Assembly (NCBI GenBank): GCA_964017185.1
Contig: OZ024872.1
Coordinates: forward strand, 58,955,817 to 59,019,816
DNA: 64,000 bases
From: Rugalucina vietnamica
Taxonomy: Eukaryota > Mollusca > Bivalvia > Lucinida > Lucinidae
Direction of reading: 5' to 3'
The notes beneath the pieces are model-generated. The model saw only the letters and a list, made by a program, of their open reading frames with translations. It was not told the origin of the DNA and ran no database searches. The translations under genes and the position numbers were made by a program. Below, piece by piece: positions 19,053 through 29,639 of this stretch (the stretch's first letter is position 1; each line of letters starts with the position of its first letter).

Positions 19053-22000
19053 AAATGTACATAGTTTGGCATGGAACCTCACGAGCTATCATATTTTCAA
19101 GCCGACAGTCGGGTCTTCTATTTTGTAACGCTGCAACCATTTCAAAATATCCCGATAGATAAGCCATTCCAGTCCATCCCTCAGCGAAAGTAATTGTGAT
19201 ATAGCTTAAGTCCCATAGAAAGACATTCAATATTGCGTCCGACATACAACCCCGAACTTACATTTCGTACCCCTGTTAAAGATGGCTGCAGCTCCTAATT
19301 AAAAAATCGTTGAATAGTTAAAACTTCACTCCCGGAACTAAGTTCCCTTGAAGGTTATAAATAAATGAGGAATTTTCAATAAAATTAATTAGGTAAGTAT
19401 AAAGTATAAGCTTTTTATATCAGGCAAGTGCAATCTTCTCAGAAATAATTAAATCTAGATGTTTTTCAGAGATCATTTTCAGAGCTGTGTGAGTAACTTT
19501 CAGTCAATATACAACTGAGGCTTATCATAGTGAAGCCTTCTCAGGCAAAACGCAAGAAAGGTAATATTCGAACTTTTGAATCTATTTAACCTATTTAGGA
19601 AGAGTTTCCCTTTGTACTTGGTCTGTTTTAGACTAACCACTAGCTTCCATATCATTCTTTTTTTTATTTATTTTTTCATACAGTTTTAAGTGAATTTCAT
19701 TATTTGTCTAGGAATATTTCTAACTGGCTGAAGATGTCAAGACAAGAGAAAGGTCAAGACAAGAGAAAGCACCAGCAGAATGGTATCAAAATGAAGAAAG
19801 CATACTTAATGCAAGGATTTACAAAAACATGTACATCAAGGTATATGAGCTAGACTAGGTCTGTTTAGCAGCATTGTGATGCCTTAACTACTACATATGC
19901 GCTCTGTGATACGTACGTATTTTACCTGAATGTCTCGATGCACGCAATTCTAGAGATTTGCGAGAAATTAGTTTATTGAAGAATCTGAAACAATTGTGAA
20001 GTTTTACAAATTAGTTGCCTAAAGTATAATTTATTGTCTTCCAGACATAATGCTGAAAAATGGTGTTCTGTCTAATAAAGTGTGAAAGAATGATACTTAA
20101 TTTCAGTCAATCACATTACTCAATATGAAATCGTATTATAAAAAGACTTTGTCTAAAGAGTTGAGATTGACCTGGACAAAAGATAGCTGGGGCTTCGGAA
20201 ATGATACTATAAGACTTCGTTTTATTTCAGTTGTTTTCGCACACTCATCATGATATGGTGCAAAACGAAGTCCGCCGATGCCTGTTTTGTAGTTGCTCAT
20301 AACCTGCCACATAGGCGTGTTAAATTACCGGAGATTACCGTTAATAGCAGGACAAGCCGCGTCTCATTTTAATCGTTAGGAACATATCATCTTAGAATAC
20401 GTATTTAATGTAACTTTTCCTCTATTCATACCAGAACGTGGCCGTTTGCTGAGTGTTTGTCTAAGAACATGTTTTAACTAGATGTTTAATGCTGGTTCGT
20501 GTTTTCATTCCAATTAACCTAAGGGGCTAAATGCCGTTTTCAGAAGTTGAGACAAACTGAGCCAGACTGACCCAGCAATGTTTTGATGGATATAATCAAG
20601 ATAGCTAAGTATAGTCTAAATAAATGGCTGAGTATTTCAGGAAAATCAAACTGCAAAATTTAGAATGTTCTTTTCCAAGAGTAATCAATCAAAAGGAGTA
20701 CTCACATTGTAAAGTATGGACGCCATTGTAAGTGAACAATCGTGTATGTGGATTGAAGATCTTGGTTTCAACAATATGTATTATTAGAGAAACAATAATA
20801 TATACATGTACAAAAATCTCATGTTGAAACAGAATTAGACAGAAAGCTCTATGGCTTATATAAGTCATCTCCTGAGATTGAGGATCTTGCGACAGCGTTT
20901 ACATACCCCTTAATCGCTTTCAGGCGTGATGTTTTGCAGCTGAGGCAGACTTCAGTTCATGAAATATGGTGTTATAACATACAATATTTATTAGGTTTGT
21001 CTCTTGGCGTTGATTTTATTATCAACCCGAGGTTATTCGTAAATCTTCATTTCGGGTTAGTTTTGCTATAAGGGATACCGTTGTATCTGCCATACCAGTA
21101 TTACCGTATTTCAACTGTCGTTGCAATGGCCTTTATAAGTCTGAGAACATCTTTTACCGTCACTTTTCCCTAGACTTGTTTCCTTTCGTGCTCCGTGTAA
21201 ACAGAAATTCTTAACAAAGAAATGGACCAAAGCTTGAAAACAATTCCACGTTTCTGATGGGATTGGAACCCAGAGTGCTTAATTTGTATAAGAAATGTAA
21301 TGCTTTGTACTTAGCAGTAATATTTCAGTTGTGCTATGTGTTATTATCATAACTTTCATCAAAAAGATAATCCACGATCTAAAACATGATTAACATTATC
21401 ATTCACCCAGAACAATCTCAGGCGATTGCTTCAGCAAAACACACTTGATACGTTTTTCCTGGTTTAAAGGAATATGTGACTTGATCTAAGGTCAAGCCTG
21501 CTATTTGCGTCAGTTGCTGGCTTATTGAACCTCCTACAGTAATCGCTTTTGCTAAATTTGGATATAACATGCACCTGTCTTTTTATCACCTTTCCTGTTT
21601 AAAATTGCAAAATAACAGTAATTTTCACTGACTCCATGTTGCCTAGTTCATAGGGTCAAAGTAGGCAATGCTCAGGGTCATCTAGGGTCACTGACGAGGC
21701 TTTAGTAGCCGAAACAGAGTTGTGTCGGTTTTACTGGTTTTGCTCCATTTTGCTGGTCTTGTGCCGTGTGTCGGTCCTAATGGGTGTCCCGGCCCGTACA
21801 TCATCCATATTGCAGGTTATATTTTCCTTTTGGTCCTTTGAGATCAATGATGGTATTCTGAGATATCAGAAATTTATGCTTAGTAAAGATGCATTCATCT
21901 GAACGATTTTAATCGTTTGGCTCTATTTAGACTTGCCTGTCTATGTACTGACATCCCAGTTACAATTCGTAAAATTAAGGTTATTGTCTCCGGCTCTCAT

Positions 22001-22990
22001 GTTGCAAATGACCATCTATTGGGAAAATAGCTGAAAGGGCCTGTTACAGGGTATGGGAAATTAACATGGGAGTTTGCCCACGCATGGAATTTTATGAAAT
22101 TATGTACATTAATTGTCTTGGTTATGACTGCTATAATAATGGTGTATTCCCTTGTAAATTCAATTCCACTGGCAAATTATGACGTAATATATGACGTCAC
22201 TATGATAGCTAAGGTCACTCCACTTTAAACGTTTCTATAGTGAACAACGATTCATAAAGCAAATGTTGGAAGCTTTCCAGAAATAAAGTTGTCATTGGTA
22301 AGGTTGCTGATACTATAAATGACTTTGTTGGTATCAAGATAGTGGAGGAGCAGTCATTTCCATGTACATGTAACCCCAATTTTCACCTGCTTATTTTAAA
22401 AGAGGTAGAATTTGAATTAAAATTTTTCTGTGTTCCAGTCTTTGTCAAGACACCATTTTAATATAAAAACTGCCCACATATGTTAGGAATGTATTCCTGA
22501 AATTTCACGAAAATCGTGGACCGGTAACATGGTGTTTTTGTTACATTCATTACACATGACCCTTATTCATCCAAATGTTAACTTTTCACTAATAATTACA
22601 AAGTACTTTGATAATTGATTTATGACTGTAGGAGTTTTACTGTAGGCTAAATATAAGCAATTAATATTATTAAAGCATGTTTTTAATGAAATCCAACACA
22701 CAGACCTTATACCCTGTTACATAAGTTACAGTTTGGACAGACTTAAAATAATTTAAAGATTTCAATAAAGTTTTGTGTTTAAACATCACATAAGTATAAC
22801 TGCAGGGTTTAAAATGCAATATTATTGATCTTCCTGAATTCAGAAGTTGTCTGTCAGTACTCTTTTTATTTGTTACATATGTTACATTTAGCGCAAACAT
22901 GTACTGTGAACAATTTTCATATGATACGACCTTTAAGAGCTGAACTTTTTCTTCTTATTTAAAAAGGATGTTATATGTGACTAGTTAATA
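19053..22990. other. Block X right part and spacer, no gene seen
   Basis: Mostly sequence shared with the other two blocks up to about 22030, then a spacer. A short open stretch near 19730 (SRQEKAPAEW-like if a 17-bp internal duplication is ignored) is shifted here, stopped in copy A and stopped in copy B, so it is not called as an exon. Nothing else coding was found. Confidence 0.5.
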
Positions 22991-23117
22991 CACATGCTAA
23001 ATCATGGGGCTCTTCAATTGCATTCAATTTATCCTTATTTAATTAGCATTTTACAAAATTATAAATTAAAGGAATCGATTCGGAAACGCATATTTAGCCC
23101 TGTACATATTCATTTAG

Positions 23118-26100
23118 TTGTTACAATACAATACAATACAATACAATACAATAAACTTTATTGGCAACTAAACATACAAACATGCTTATGGCCAACAAAA
23201 CAAGCAAGTGAAACATATTTAACAGAGGAGTGTACACAAACATATAAATAGAAAGAATATTTAGCATATTTACATAACAGCGGCATACACATGTTCTAGT
23301 TATATGAGATACTATAATTTATAAAATGATTTATTTTTTCTACGTGACATTTGCGGTTTCATTTCTTCTTTTTTGTGCAAAATAAATATATTTGCTTAGT
23401 TTTAATAATGTATATTTGGATTTTGATGACATGAGTAGTTTAAATTTTGTCATATTAGGCCAATGACAAAAGTACCGAGAAAAGTATTTCGTTCTTAAAT
23501 CGTTATACAGGGGACAGGTTAACAAGAAATGGTACTCATCCTCTATCATACGCATATTACACTTTCTACATAGTCTTTGGTCTCTATCTGATCCTATATG
23601 TCGTCCTGTTTCTATTTCAAGTTGATGTGAGGATAACCTAAAACGGCTTAATGTTTGCATGTATGTTTTATTTTTTATTAGGTTTAAATATGTTTCTTGT
23701 TCGTTATTTTCTTTATATTTGCTATATAATCTAAGTCGACTTGAATTGTTGATTTCCATGGTCAACGTTTGATTGTATTGGTCGAATATGCGCATTTTTA
23801 TAGCTTCATATGATATTTCTGTTTCTGGCTCGAGACGCCATAAATGCGACAGACCTAGGCTATCAAGTATTTTCTTCACTTGGAATGCCCAGTTAAGGCC
23901 ACCGTATGTTTGTCCGTCATTCAGATCGTTAGTTAACATATTAAACATTGACTTTAGCAGGGGATCATTTGATTCTCGCAGTTTTAACCAATATTTTATC
24001 ATTCTTAGTTGTCGGAATATTATAAGTGGTTTTCTACCCAATTCGCTATATAGTCCTGACAAATTTGTGGATCGCTGTACGCCAAGTATATATCTACAGA
24101 ATCTGGTATGTATTCGTTCTATTTCGGGTCCGATATGGTAACCCCATATTTCTGAGCTGTAAGATAAGACGGAGCTCACCAGGCTATCAAATAATTTAAA
24201 CTTCTCTGGAATATTTAGACGTATATTGGATAAAATTTTGTATAGATTATGTAACGCATAAGATCCATGATCCGCAATATATTTTTGTGTTCGGTTCCAG
24301 TTTCCGTTTTTAAAGAACGTTATGCCTAGATATTTGAAATATTCGACATTTTCTAAAGGTATGTCACCATAAGTAAATATTTTTATCGTTTTTTCACCAT
24401 TTTCAAATATCATAATCTTGGTTTTATCTGTGTTTACATGCAAGTCCCACACTGCGCTATACTCACTTAAGTTGTTTAACATATGTTGTAACAGCTCAGG
24501 TGTTTTACCGAAAAGTACTACATCGTCAGCATAGAGTAGCATGAAAAGATTTACATCTTGCAATGAAAAGGAGTTTTGATCATCGTCAGTGGAGACTTTT
24601 TGAACAAGATCATTTATGAAAAATGTAAACAATAAAGCTGACAAGGGATCCCCTTGCTTTAAACCTATTTGTGACGGGAACGACGGAGATATTTTGTGCT
24701 TATATTTGACATAAGCCTTAACATTGTCATACATAGATCGGAGACATCTTATCATTTTAGAACTGACGTTGATCTGTATAAGTTTTTGCCACAAATGATT
24801 TCTATTGATTGTGTCGAATGCCCGACGGAAATCTACAAAGGAGCAATACAGTTTTTCCCCACGACTTAGGGTCTTAGATATAATACTATGAAATAGGAAG
24901 ATGCAATCAACTGTTGATTTGTTAGGTTGAAAGCCAAATTGGCAATTGTTTATTTTTTCATATTCGTCTGCCCATTTAATCAGTCGGCTATGAAGTATAT
25001 GCGAATAGATTTTTGACATTATGTTAATTAAAGTTATGCCTCGATAGTTATTTACGTCGTCTAAGTTTCCCTTTTTATGTATGGGCGTTATGACACCTTC
25101 TGACCAGGATTTTGGATAGCACTCTGATGAAAATACTACATTAAAGATTTTAACGAGAATTGGGCATAATATATCTGCGGAAGATTTAAAAATTTCAGAC
25201 ACGAGACCATCTAGTCCAGGACTTTTCTGAGTTTTCAGGGATTTAATTACTTTCATTACTTCATCTGGCGTAATCTCAAGGTCAAGGTCATTAATAATAT
25301 TGATGTTTTCATTGCTTGCATTAGAGTCGGAAATATTTATGTCGTCAGCTGACTTGTACATTTCTGAGAAGTGTTCAAAGAAATCGTCGGTGCTTAATTT
25401 GTCTGAAACAGGTGCTCGAGATTTATTTCCCTTTTTAATGGATTTCCAAAATTGCTTAGGATTTTCTTTTGCCAGTTTTGAAACACGCTGACCTTGTTCA
25501 AATTGGTAGGTAGCTTTTGCACGGCGTTTTACTTTGTTTAGTTTCGAGCGACATCGGACAAAATTTGTCTTATTTTCATGTGATTTATTTTGTTTGTACG
25601 AGCGTGTTGCATTTATAAAGTCCTGTTTCGCAGATTTACAGTCATTATTGTACCATTCGTTAAACTGATTCGGCCTAGAGGATGGGTTACGAGTTTTGCC
25701 ATGTGTATGTGTTTTACCAAAGTGGTCGAAAGCATTATTAAATAAAAGATTTGAGAATGAGTTGACAACTGTGTCCAATGAGTCAATTGGGTTTGCAGTA
25801 TCAAAATCTGATAACATTTCATTATACATATCTAAGTGTGAAATCAATGTTTGTCTGAAGTCCTGTGTTCTCTCAGCTTGCCATAAAATTTTATTTGTAC
25901 TAGTTTCTGTAGTGTTTTCATAATCATAATTGTGTTCATTCATATTTTGGCAGTTAATCTTAAACAACAAAGCACAGTGATCCGAAAATTCGGTCGGGTC
26001 ACACACACTAAAGTTTACTATGTGATCAAAATAGTCACGTGACAACAATAGATCGTCCACTACGCTCCGCCCATTTTCGCCGATGTAAGTGTAGTCACCA

Positions 26101-26255
26101 ATCTGAGCGTCCAATCCGATACGTCCGTTCGCTATTAGTAATTCGGTCGTCATGCATAACTCGAGAAGGCGTTTGCCATTGAAGTCCAATACACAATCTT
26201 TATTTACTCGCTCAGGAATGTTGTCGTACCGTATATACTCGCTAAGTCCATCTTG
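23118..26255 (-). mobile_element. Non-LTR retrotransposon (LINE), 5'-truncated
   Basis: The 3' end carries an AATAAA-like signal and a pentanucleotide tail, (ACAAT)6 on the + strand at about 23122-23153. The coding frame extends upstream of 26189 without an ATG, through YIRYDNIPERVNKD, to a stop at about 26255. The start of the endonuclease domain is missing, as expected from incomplete reverse transcription. Confidence 0.8.
23340..26189 (-). CDS. LINE ORF2-like protein: partial endonuclease, reverse transcriptase, CCHC end
   Basis: 949 uninterrupted codons. Residues 1-75 are the C-terminal part of an AP-type endonuclease, including the catalytic SDH (69-71). The RT domain follows: YRGITLINIMSKIY, QFGFQPNKSTVD, FVDFRRAFDT with its catalytic Asp, GLKQGDPLSALLF and LLYADDVVLF, with YADD at residues 553-556. 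The C-terminal part has a thumb-like region (LSYSSEIWGYHIG) and a CxxC...H...C zinc motif (CRKCNM, EYHFLLTCP). The N-terminal half of the endonuclease, with its other active-site residues, is missing, so the copy should be unable to move by itself. The frame is undamaged, which suggests a recent insertion. The clade (CR1/L2/Jockey-like) is not assigned. The first codon given is not an ATG. Confidence 0.9.
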   Translation of the reverse strand: MDFNGKRLLELCMTTELLIANGRIGLDAQIGDYTYIGENGRSVVDDLLLSRDYFDHIVNFSVCDPTEFSDHCALLFKINCQNMNEHNYDYENTTETSTNKILWQAERTQDFRQTLISHLDMYNEMLSDFDTANPIDSLDTVVNSFSNLLFNNAFDHFGKTHTHGKTRNPSSRPNQFNEWYNNDCKSAKQDFINATRSYKQNKSHENKTNFVRCRSKLNKVKRRAKATYQFEQGQRVSKLAKENPKQFWKSIKKGNKSRAPVSDKLSTDDFFEHFSEMYKSADDINISDSNASNENINIINDLDLEITPDEVMKVIKSLKTQKSPGLDGLVSEIFKSSADILCPILVKIFNVVFSSECYPKSWSEGVITPIHKKGNLDDVNNYRGITLINIMSKIYSHILHSRLIKWADEYEKINNCQFGFQPNKSTVDCIFLFHSIISKTLSRGEKLYCSFVDFRRAFDTINRNHLWQKLIQINVSSKMIRCLRSMYDNVKAYVKYKHKISPSFPSQIGLKQGDPLSALLFTFFINDLVQKVSTDDDQNSFSLQDVNLFMLLYADDVVLFGKTPELLQHMLNNLSEYSAVWDLHVNTDKTKIMIFENGEKTIKIFTYGDIPLENVEYFKYLGITFFKNGNWNRTQKYIADHGSYALHNLYKILSNIRLNIPEKFKLFDSLVSSVLSYSSEIWGYHIGPEIERIHTRFCRYILGVQRSTNLSGLYSELGRKPLIIFRQLRMIKYWLKLRESNDPLLKSMFNMLTNDLNDGQTYGGLNWAFQVKKILDSLGLSHLWRLEPETEISYEAIKMRIFDQYNQTLTMEINNSSRLRLYSKYKENNEQETYLNLIKNKTYMQTLSRFRLSSHQLEIETGRHIGSDRDQRLCRKCNMRMIEDEYHFLLTCPLYNDLRTKYFSRYFCHWPNMTKFKLLMSSKSKYTLLKLSKYIYFAQKRRNETANVT

Positions 26256-27255
26256 TTACAGTACGTGTTACAAATCAAATTCCAACAATTTACCCCATAA
26301 TTAGTACACAATCATCGATTGAAAATTACGCTAAAATGCGTCTCGAATCGCGAAGGTTGTCGCCATATTTATTTACCTGTGACGTCACTCACTCACTTTC
26401 GGATTAGAGCCATTTACAAGCGATCGTACTCCACTTCATTTTATCGATAAAATTCGCAGATTAGGGTAAGAGTAAAAAAGAAATAAAAACAGAAAAAAAT
26501 GTCATCTGTTACAGGGATCTCGCGGACGCAGGACCCGGCGTCCCGGGACGAGTAAATCTGGGCTCAGACACATGGTTTTCCTCAGTGGTGATTCCCGGGG
26601 CGCAAGATGTTTTTGCCGCGATACGTCCCAATATTTACCTGTGTTTTGTTGTCTATGAACCAAAAAAGCATCTTAGAGACATCCATCCGAGTGTATTTCG
26701 CACCTTTATGATGTAAATCCAATCAAAATTATGAAAGAAAGAAAGAAGAAAGAAAGAAACAGATTTTATTCAAATCCAGTAGGCTAGAAGCCCGTGAGGA
26801 CACAATACAAACATATATACATGATGACATATCAAAGGACAGTGAAATATTTCGGAGAAGGTGTGCTTATTTGTTAACTTATATGATATAATTGTATAAT
26901 AGTGTTATATGTATACATTTGATCCTATATATAATATATTAATCTTCAATGGAGAATTTAGTTTCATCTATACGTACAATTACAAAATTAATACAAATAC
27001 AATAAATCATGATTTTAAGTTATACAGTAAATCTATTTTATTCTAGTATTATTATCATTGTTATTATTAATTTTGTTTATCAGAAATCCTCCGCTACCTT
27101 CGGCAACCTTATAATTTAAGTAAAACAAGGCAACCAAAAAGTAGCATTATGGATAAGAGATTTGTATATGTTCAAAATAACCCCATTTCCTGTCTAGTCG
27201 AAACGAAATACAAACCAGGATCTAGGGTGCTTGAACATGGTTTAAAGTGACCGTA

Positions 27256-27451
27256 CAACAGTAGAATGCATAAGTGTACATATATAAGAGAAAAATGCGT
27301 TTAATTATACACAAAATCAACGCAAAACATTGGACAACATAAACTCACATCACAACAGTAGAATGCATTAAGTGTACATATATAAGAGAAAAATGCGTTT
27401 AATTATACACAAAATCAACGCAAAACATTGGACAACATAAACTCACATCAC
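27256..27451. repeat. Tandem duplication, ~98-bp unit x2
   Basis: Both units begin CAACAGTAGAATGCAT and end AACATAAACTCACATCAC; the second has one extra T. It lies in the 3' untranslated part of the second LINE. Confidence 0.9.
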
Positions 27452-27523
27452 CTTATTCAGCTACGACAAACCATGAAACAATATTGTGACAAAAAGTAAA
27501 CAGATTTTTCATGCTTAAACTGG

Positions 27524-29440
27524 TCAATTGTTATACAACAACTCAGTACGTAGTTTAAAAGCTTGATATATAAAAATACATAACTTGCGTATGCACCCAG
27601 TATTGGTAGAGTTAATTAATTCTACTAATTTAAACATATTAGGTCTTTTCCAATAGTATTTCGAAATGTATTTCTTTCTCAATTCTAAGTAAACTGGACA
27701 TTGCAAAATAAAATGATATTCGTCTTCTAATATGTTACAGAAAAAAACATTTTCTTTGATTTCTAGGAATTTTGACTGGCCTTACCCATCTGCCTGCCTC
27801 AATTTGTAACCTATGTGATGACATTCGTAATTTGCTATATGCTTGTAAATACTTTGAAATATTGACTTTATCAAGATATGGCTGAAACTGAAAAGTAACA
27901 AACGATCTGTAAAAAATTGCCCTGGAGGACGCCTCTAAACTAGACTGCCAATTTTGAATAAAATTATCGGTTAATCTTTGTTTAAATAATGAAATAAAAT
28001 TATCAATATTACCTACTCCCTGTTGGATCCAAACCTCGTTAAAACCCATAGATACAAGAAGATTGCGTAAAAGTGAAACCCAATTTGTTTTATTGGGATA
28101 TAATTCTATATCACTTAGCATCATATTATATACCACTTTGATGTATTTTACATCTTCTAAAAATAATATTTTAAACCAGTATTTAATAATCATCAAATAT
28201 CGTTTTGTAATACAACTTGTTCTCCCTAATTCACCATAGACAAAATCATTTTGTGTAGTTTTTTTGACACCTAATAATCGTTTGCAAAACTGTAAATGTA
28301 CTCGTTCTATCACATTAGCTTTAGAAAATCCCCATACCTCACCCCCATAATTTAAAATAGATAAAATCAATTTATCAAATATCTCCAGCTTATGTCTTGG
28401 AGAAAGAAAAGTAAATTTATACAGATATCTATTCAGTTGAAATATTGCTTTTTGTGCTTGCCCAGCTAATGTATTTTGACATTCCGAGAAAGAGCCACCG
28501 GCTGTAAACACAATACCTAGATATTTGAATTTTTTTACTATTTCAAGTACTTGATTATCATAATAAAAAATTAAATTTTCTGGGAGAACACCGCCATTTC
28601 TGAAAACCATTATCTTAGTTTTATCAACATTTACTTTCAATTTCCACCTGTTACAATAGTTTAATAATAAATTTAGACCTTCTTGTAGTTCTTCAGCACT
28701 CTTTGAAAATATAACAATGTCATCAGCATAAAGCAACATGAAAATTTTTAAAATATCAATATCTAATCCCTCATAACCTTCATTAGCGAAAACCTCTTCT
28801 AAATCATTAAGAAACAATGAAAATAACATTAGAGATAGACATTCCCCTTGTCTAACGCCAAGGGCACATATGAATTCAGATCCTAATTTATTATCAAACT
28901 TAACTCTTGATTTAACTTCAGAATACATTGATTTAATTATGTTCAATATTTTACCACGAATACCTAATTTAATCATTTTATACCATAAATTATCTCGAAC
29001 CACATAGTCGAATGCTTTGGTAAAATCAATAAAAGCACAATACAGTAGTTGACCTTGATTAAGAACATGTGTTCATAAGCTATGTAATACAAAAACATCA
29101 TCGACTGTGATCATATTCACTCTAAAACCTGCTTGAGCTTCTATAAGGACATAATATTTTTCTGACCATTCTGTGAGTCTATTATTAATAAGCCTAGTAA
29201 AAAGTTTTCCTAAACTACTTAAAAGCGTTATACATCTATAGTTTTCGGCTTCAAACCTACTCCCTTTTTTATGTAGTGGTATAATGTATCCTTCACACCA
29301 TCCTTCTGGGAAAGAACCATTTTCAAATATTTTATTAAAGAGACACAATACGATTGGCAGTAAAACATTTTTTCCATGAATAAAAAACTCATTAATCAAT
29401 CTATAGGGGCCACTTGATTTATTAGTTTTTAACGATAGTT
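27524..29440 (-). pseudogene. LINE reverse transcriptase, broken frame
   Basis: Three pieces of one frame. 29073-29440 has the first RT motifs (NYRCITLLSSLGKLF, QAGFRVNMITVDDVF) and ends at an in-frame TGA. 27735-29003 continues AFIDFTKAFDYV, GVRQGECLSLMLFS and LLYADDIVIF up to the start of the zinc motif. A frameshift at about 27735 then separates it from 27524-27706 (QCPVYLELRKKY). The protein is clearly related to the intact one at 23340, with the same order of motifs, but is a different family, judging from sequence divergence and tail type. It is non-functional. Confidence 0.85.
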
Positions 29441-29468
29441 AGGTAGTCGATAATCTTTCATATATATA

Positions 29469-29611
29469 ATGGCGATCAAACGATTTAAAGAATGGCGGTC
29501 GCATCTTTTGATGGCGCGTGTCCTTGTGTAAATAACTTATGAGGGCGAACAAACAATTTAAAGAAAAGCGGTCGCATCTTTTGATGGCGCGTGTCTTTAT
29601 GTAAACAACTT
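29469..29611. repeat. Tandem duplication, ~71-bp unit x2
   Basis: GCGGTCGCATCTTTTGATGG and GCGCGTGTC occur in both units, which have diverged. Confidence 0.75.
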
Positions 29612-29639
29612 TAATTGCAGTCATTGTTGACAGGTAAGC

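Larger units (their letters stand above)
13690..22030. repeat. Segmental duplication block X, copy 0
   Basis: Colinear with 37.68-47.10 and 52.14-62.57 kb. Shared landmarks in order: CCACCCAAGTAAA at about 13690; GCCTGGAGGCACAAGCAG at about 13830; the promoter plus first exon at 15456-15638; ATACGAATACTTGTTG at about 17595; a family 1 foldback element at 18822; GATAAGCCATTCCAGTCCATC-like sequence at about 19160; CTGGCTGAAGATGTCAAGAC at about 19726; and GAACCTCCTACAGTAATCGC at about 21527. No cGAS-like gene lies to its left. Confidence 0.8.
26732..29440 (-). mobile_element. Second non-LTR retrotransposon, 5'-truncated, degenerate
   Basis: A (TTTC)n tail on the - strand (26732-26760 on +) lies next to an AATAAAATCTG-type 3' end. 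The coding region ends at about 27524. The 5' edge is at about 29440, within the segment before the RT core (KTNKSSGP). A ~98-bp tandem duplication sits in its 3' part (27256-27451). Confidence 0.75.

Noticed and set aside
19726-19850. Exon-like sequence after CTGGCTGAAGATGTCAAGAC
   Set aside because: It is open only if a 17-bp internal duplication is removed; copy A has TAG and copy B has TAA in the same stretch.
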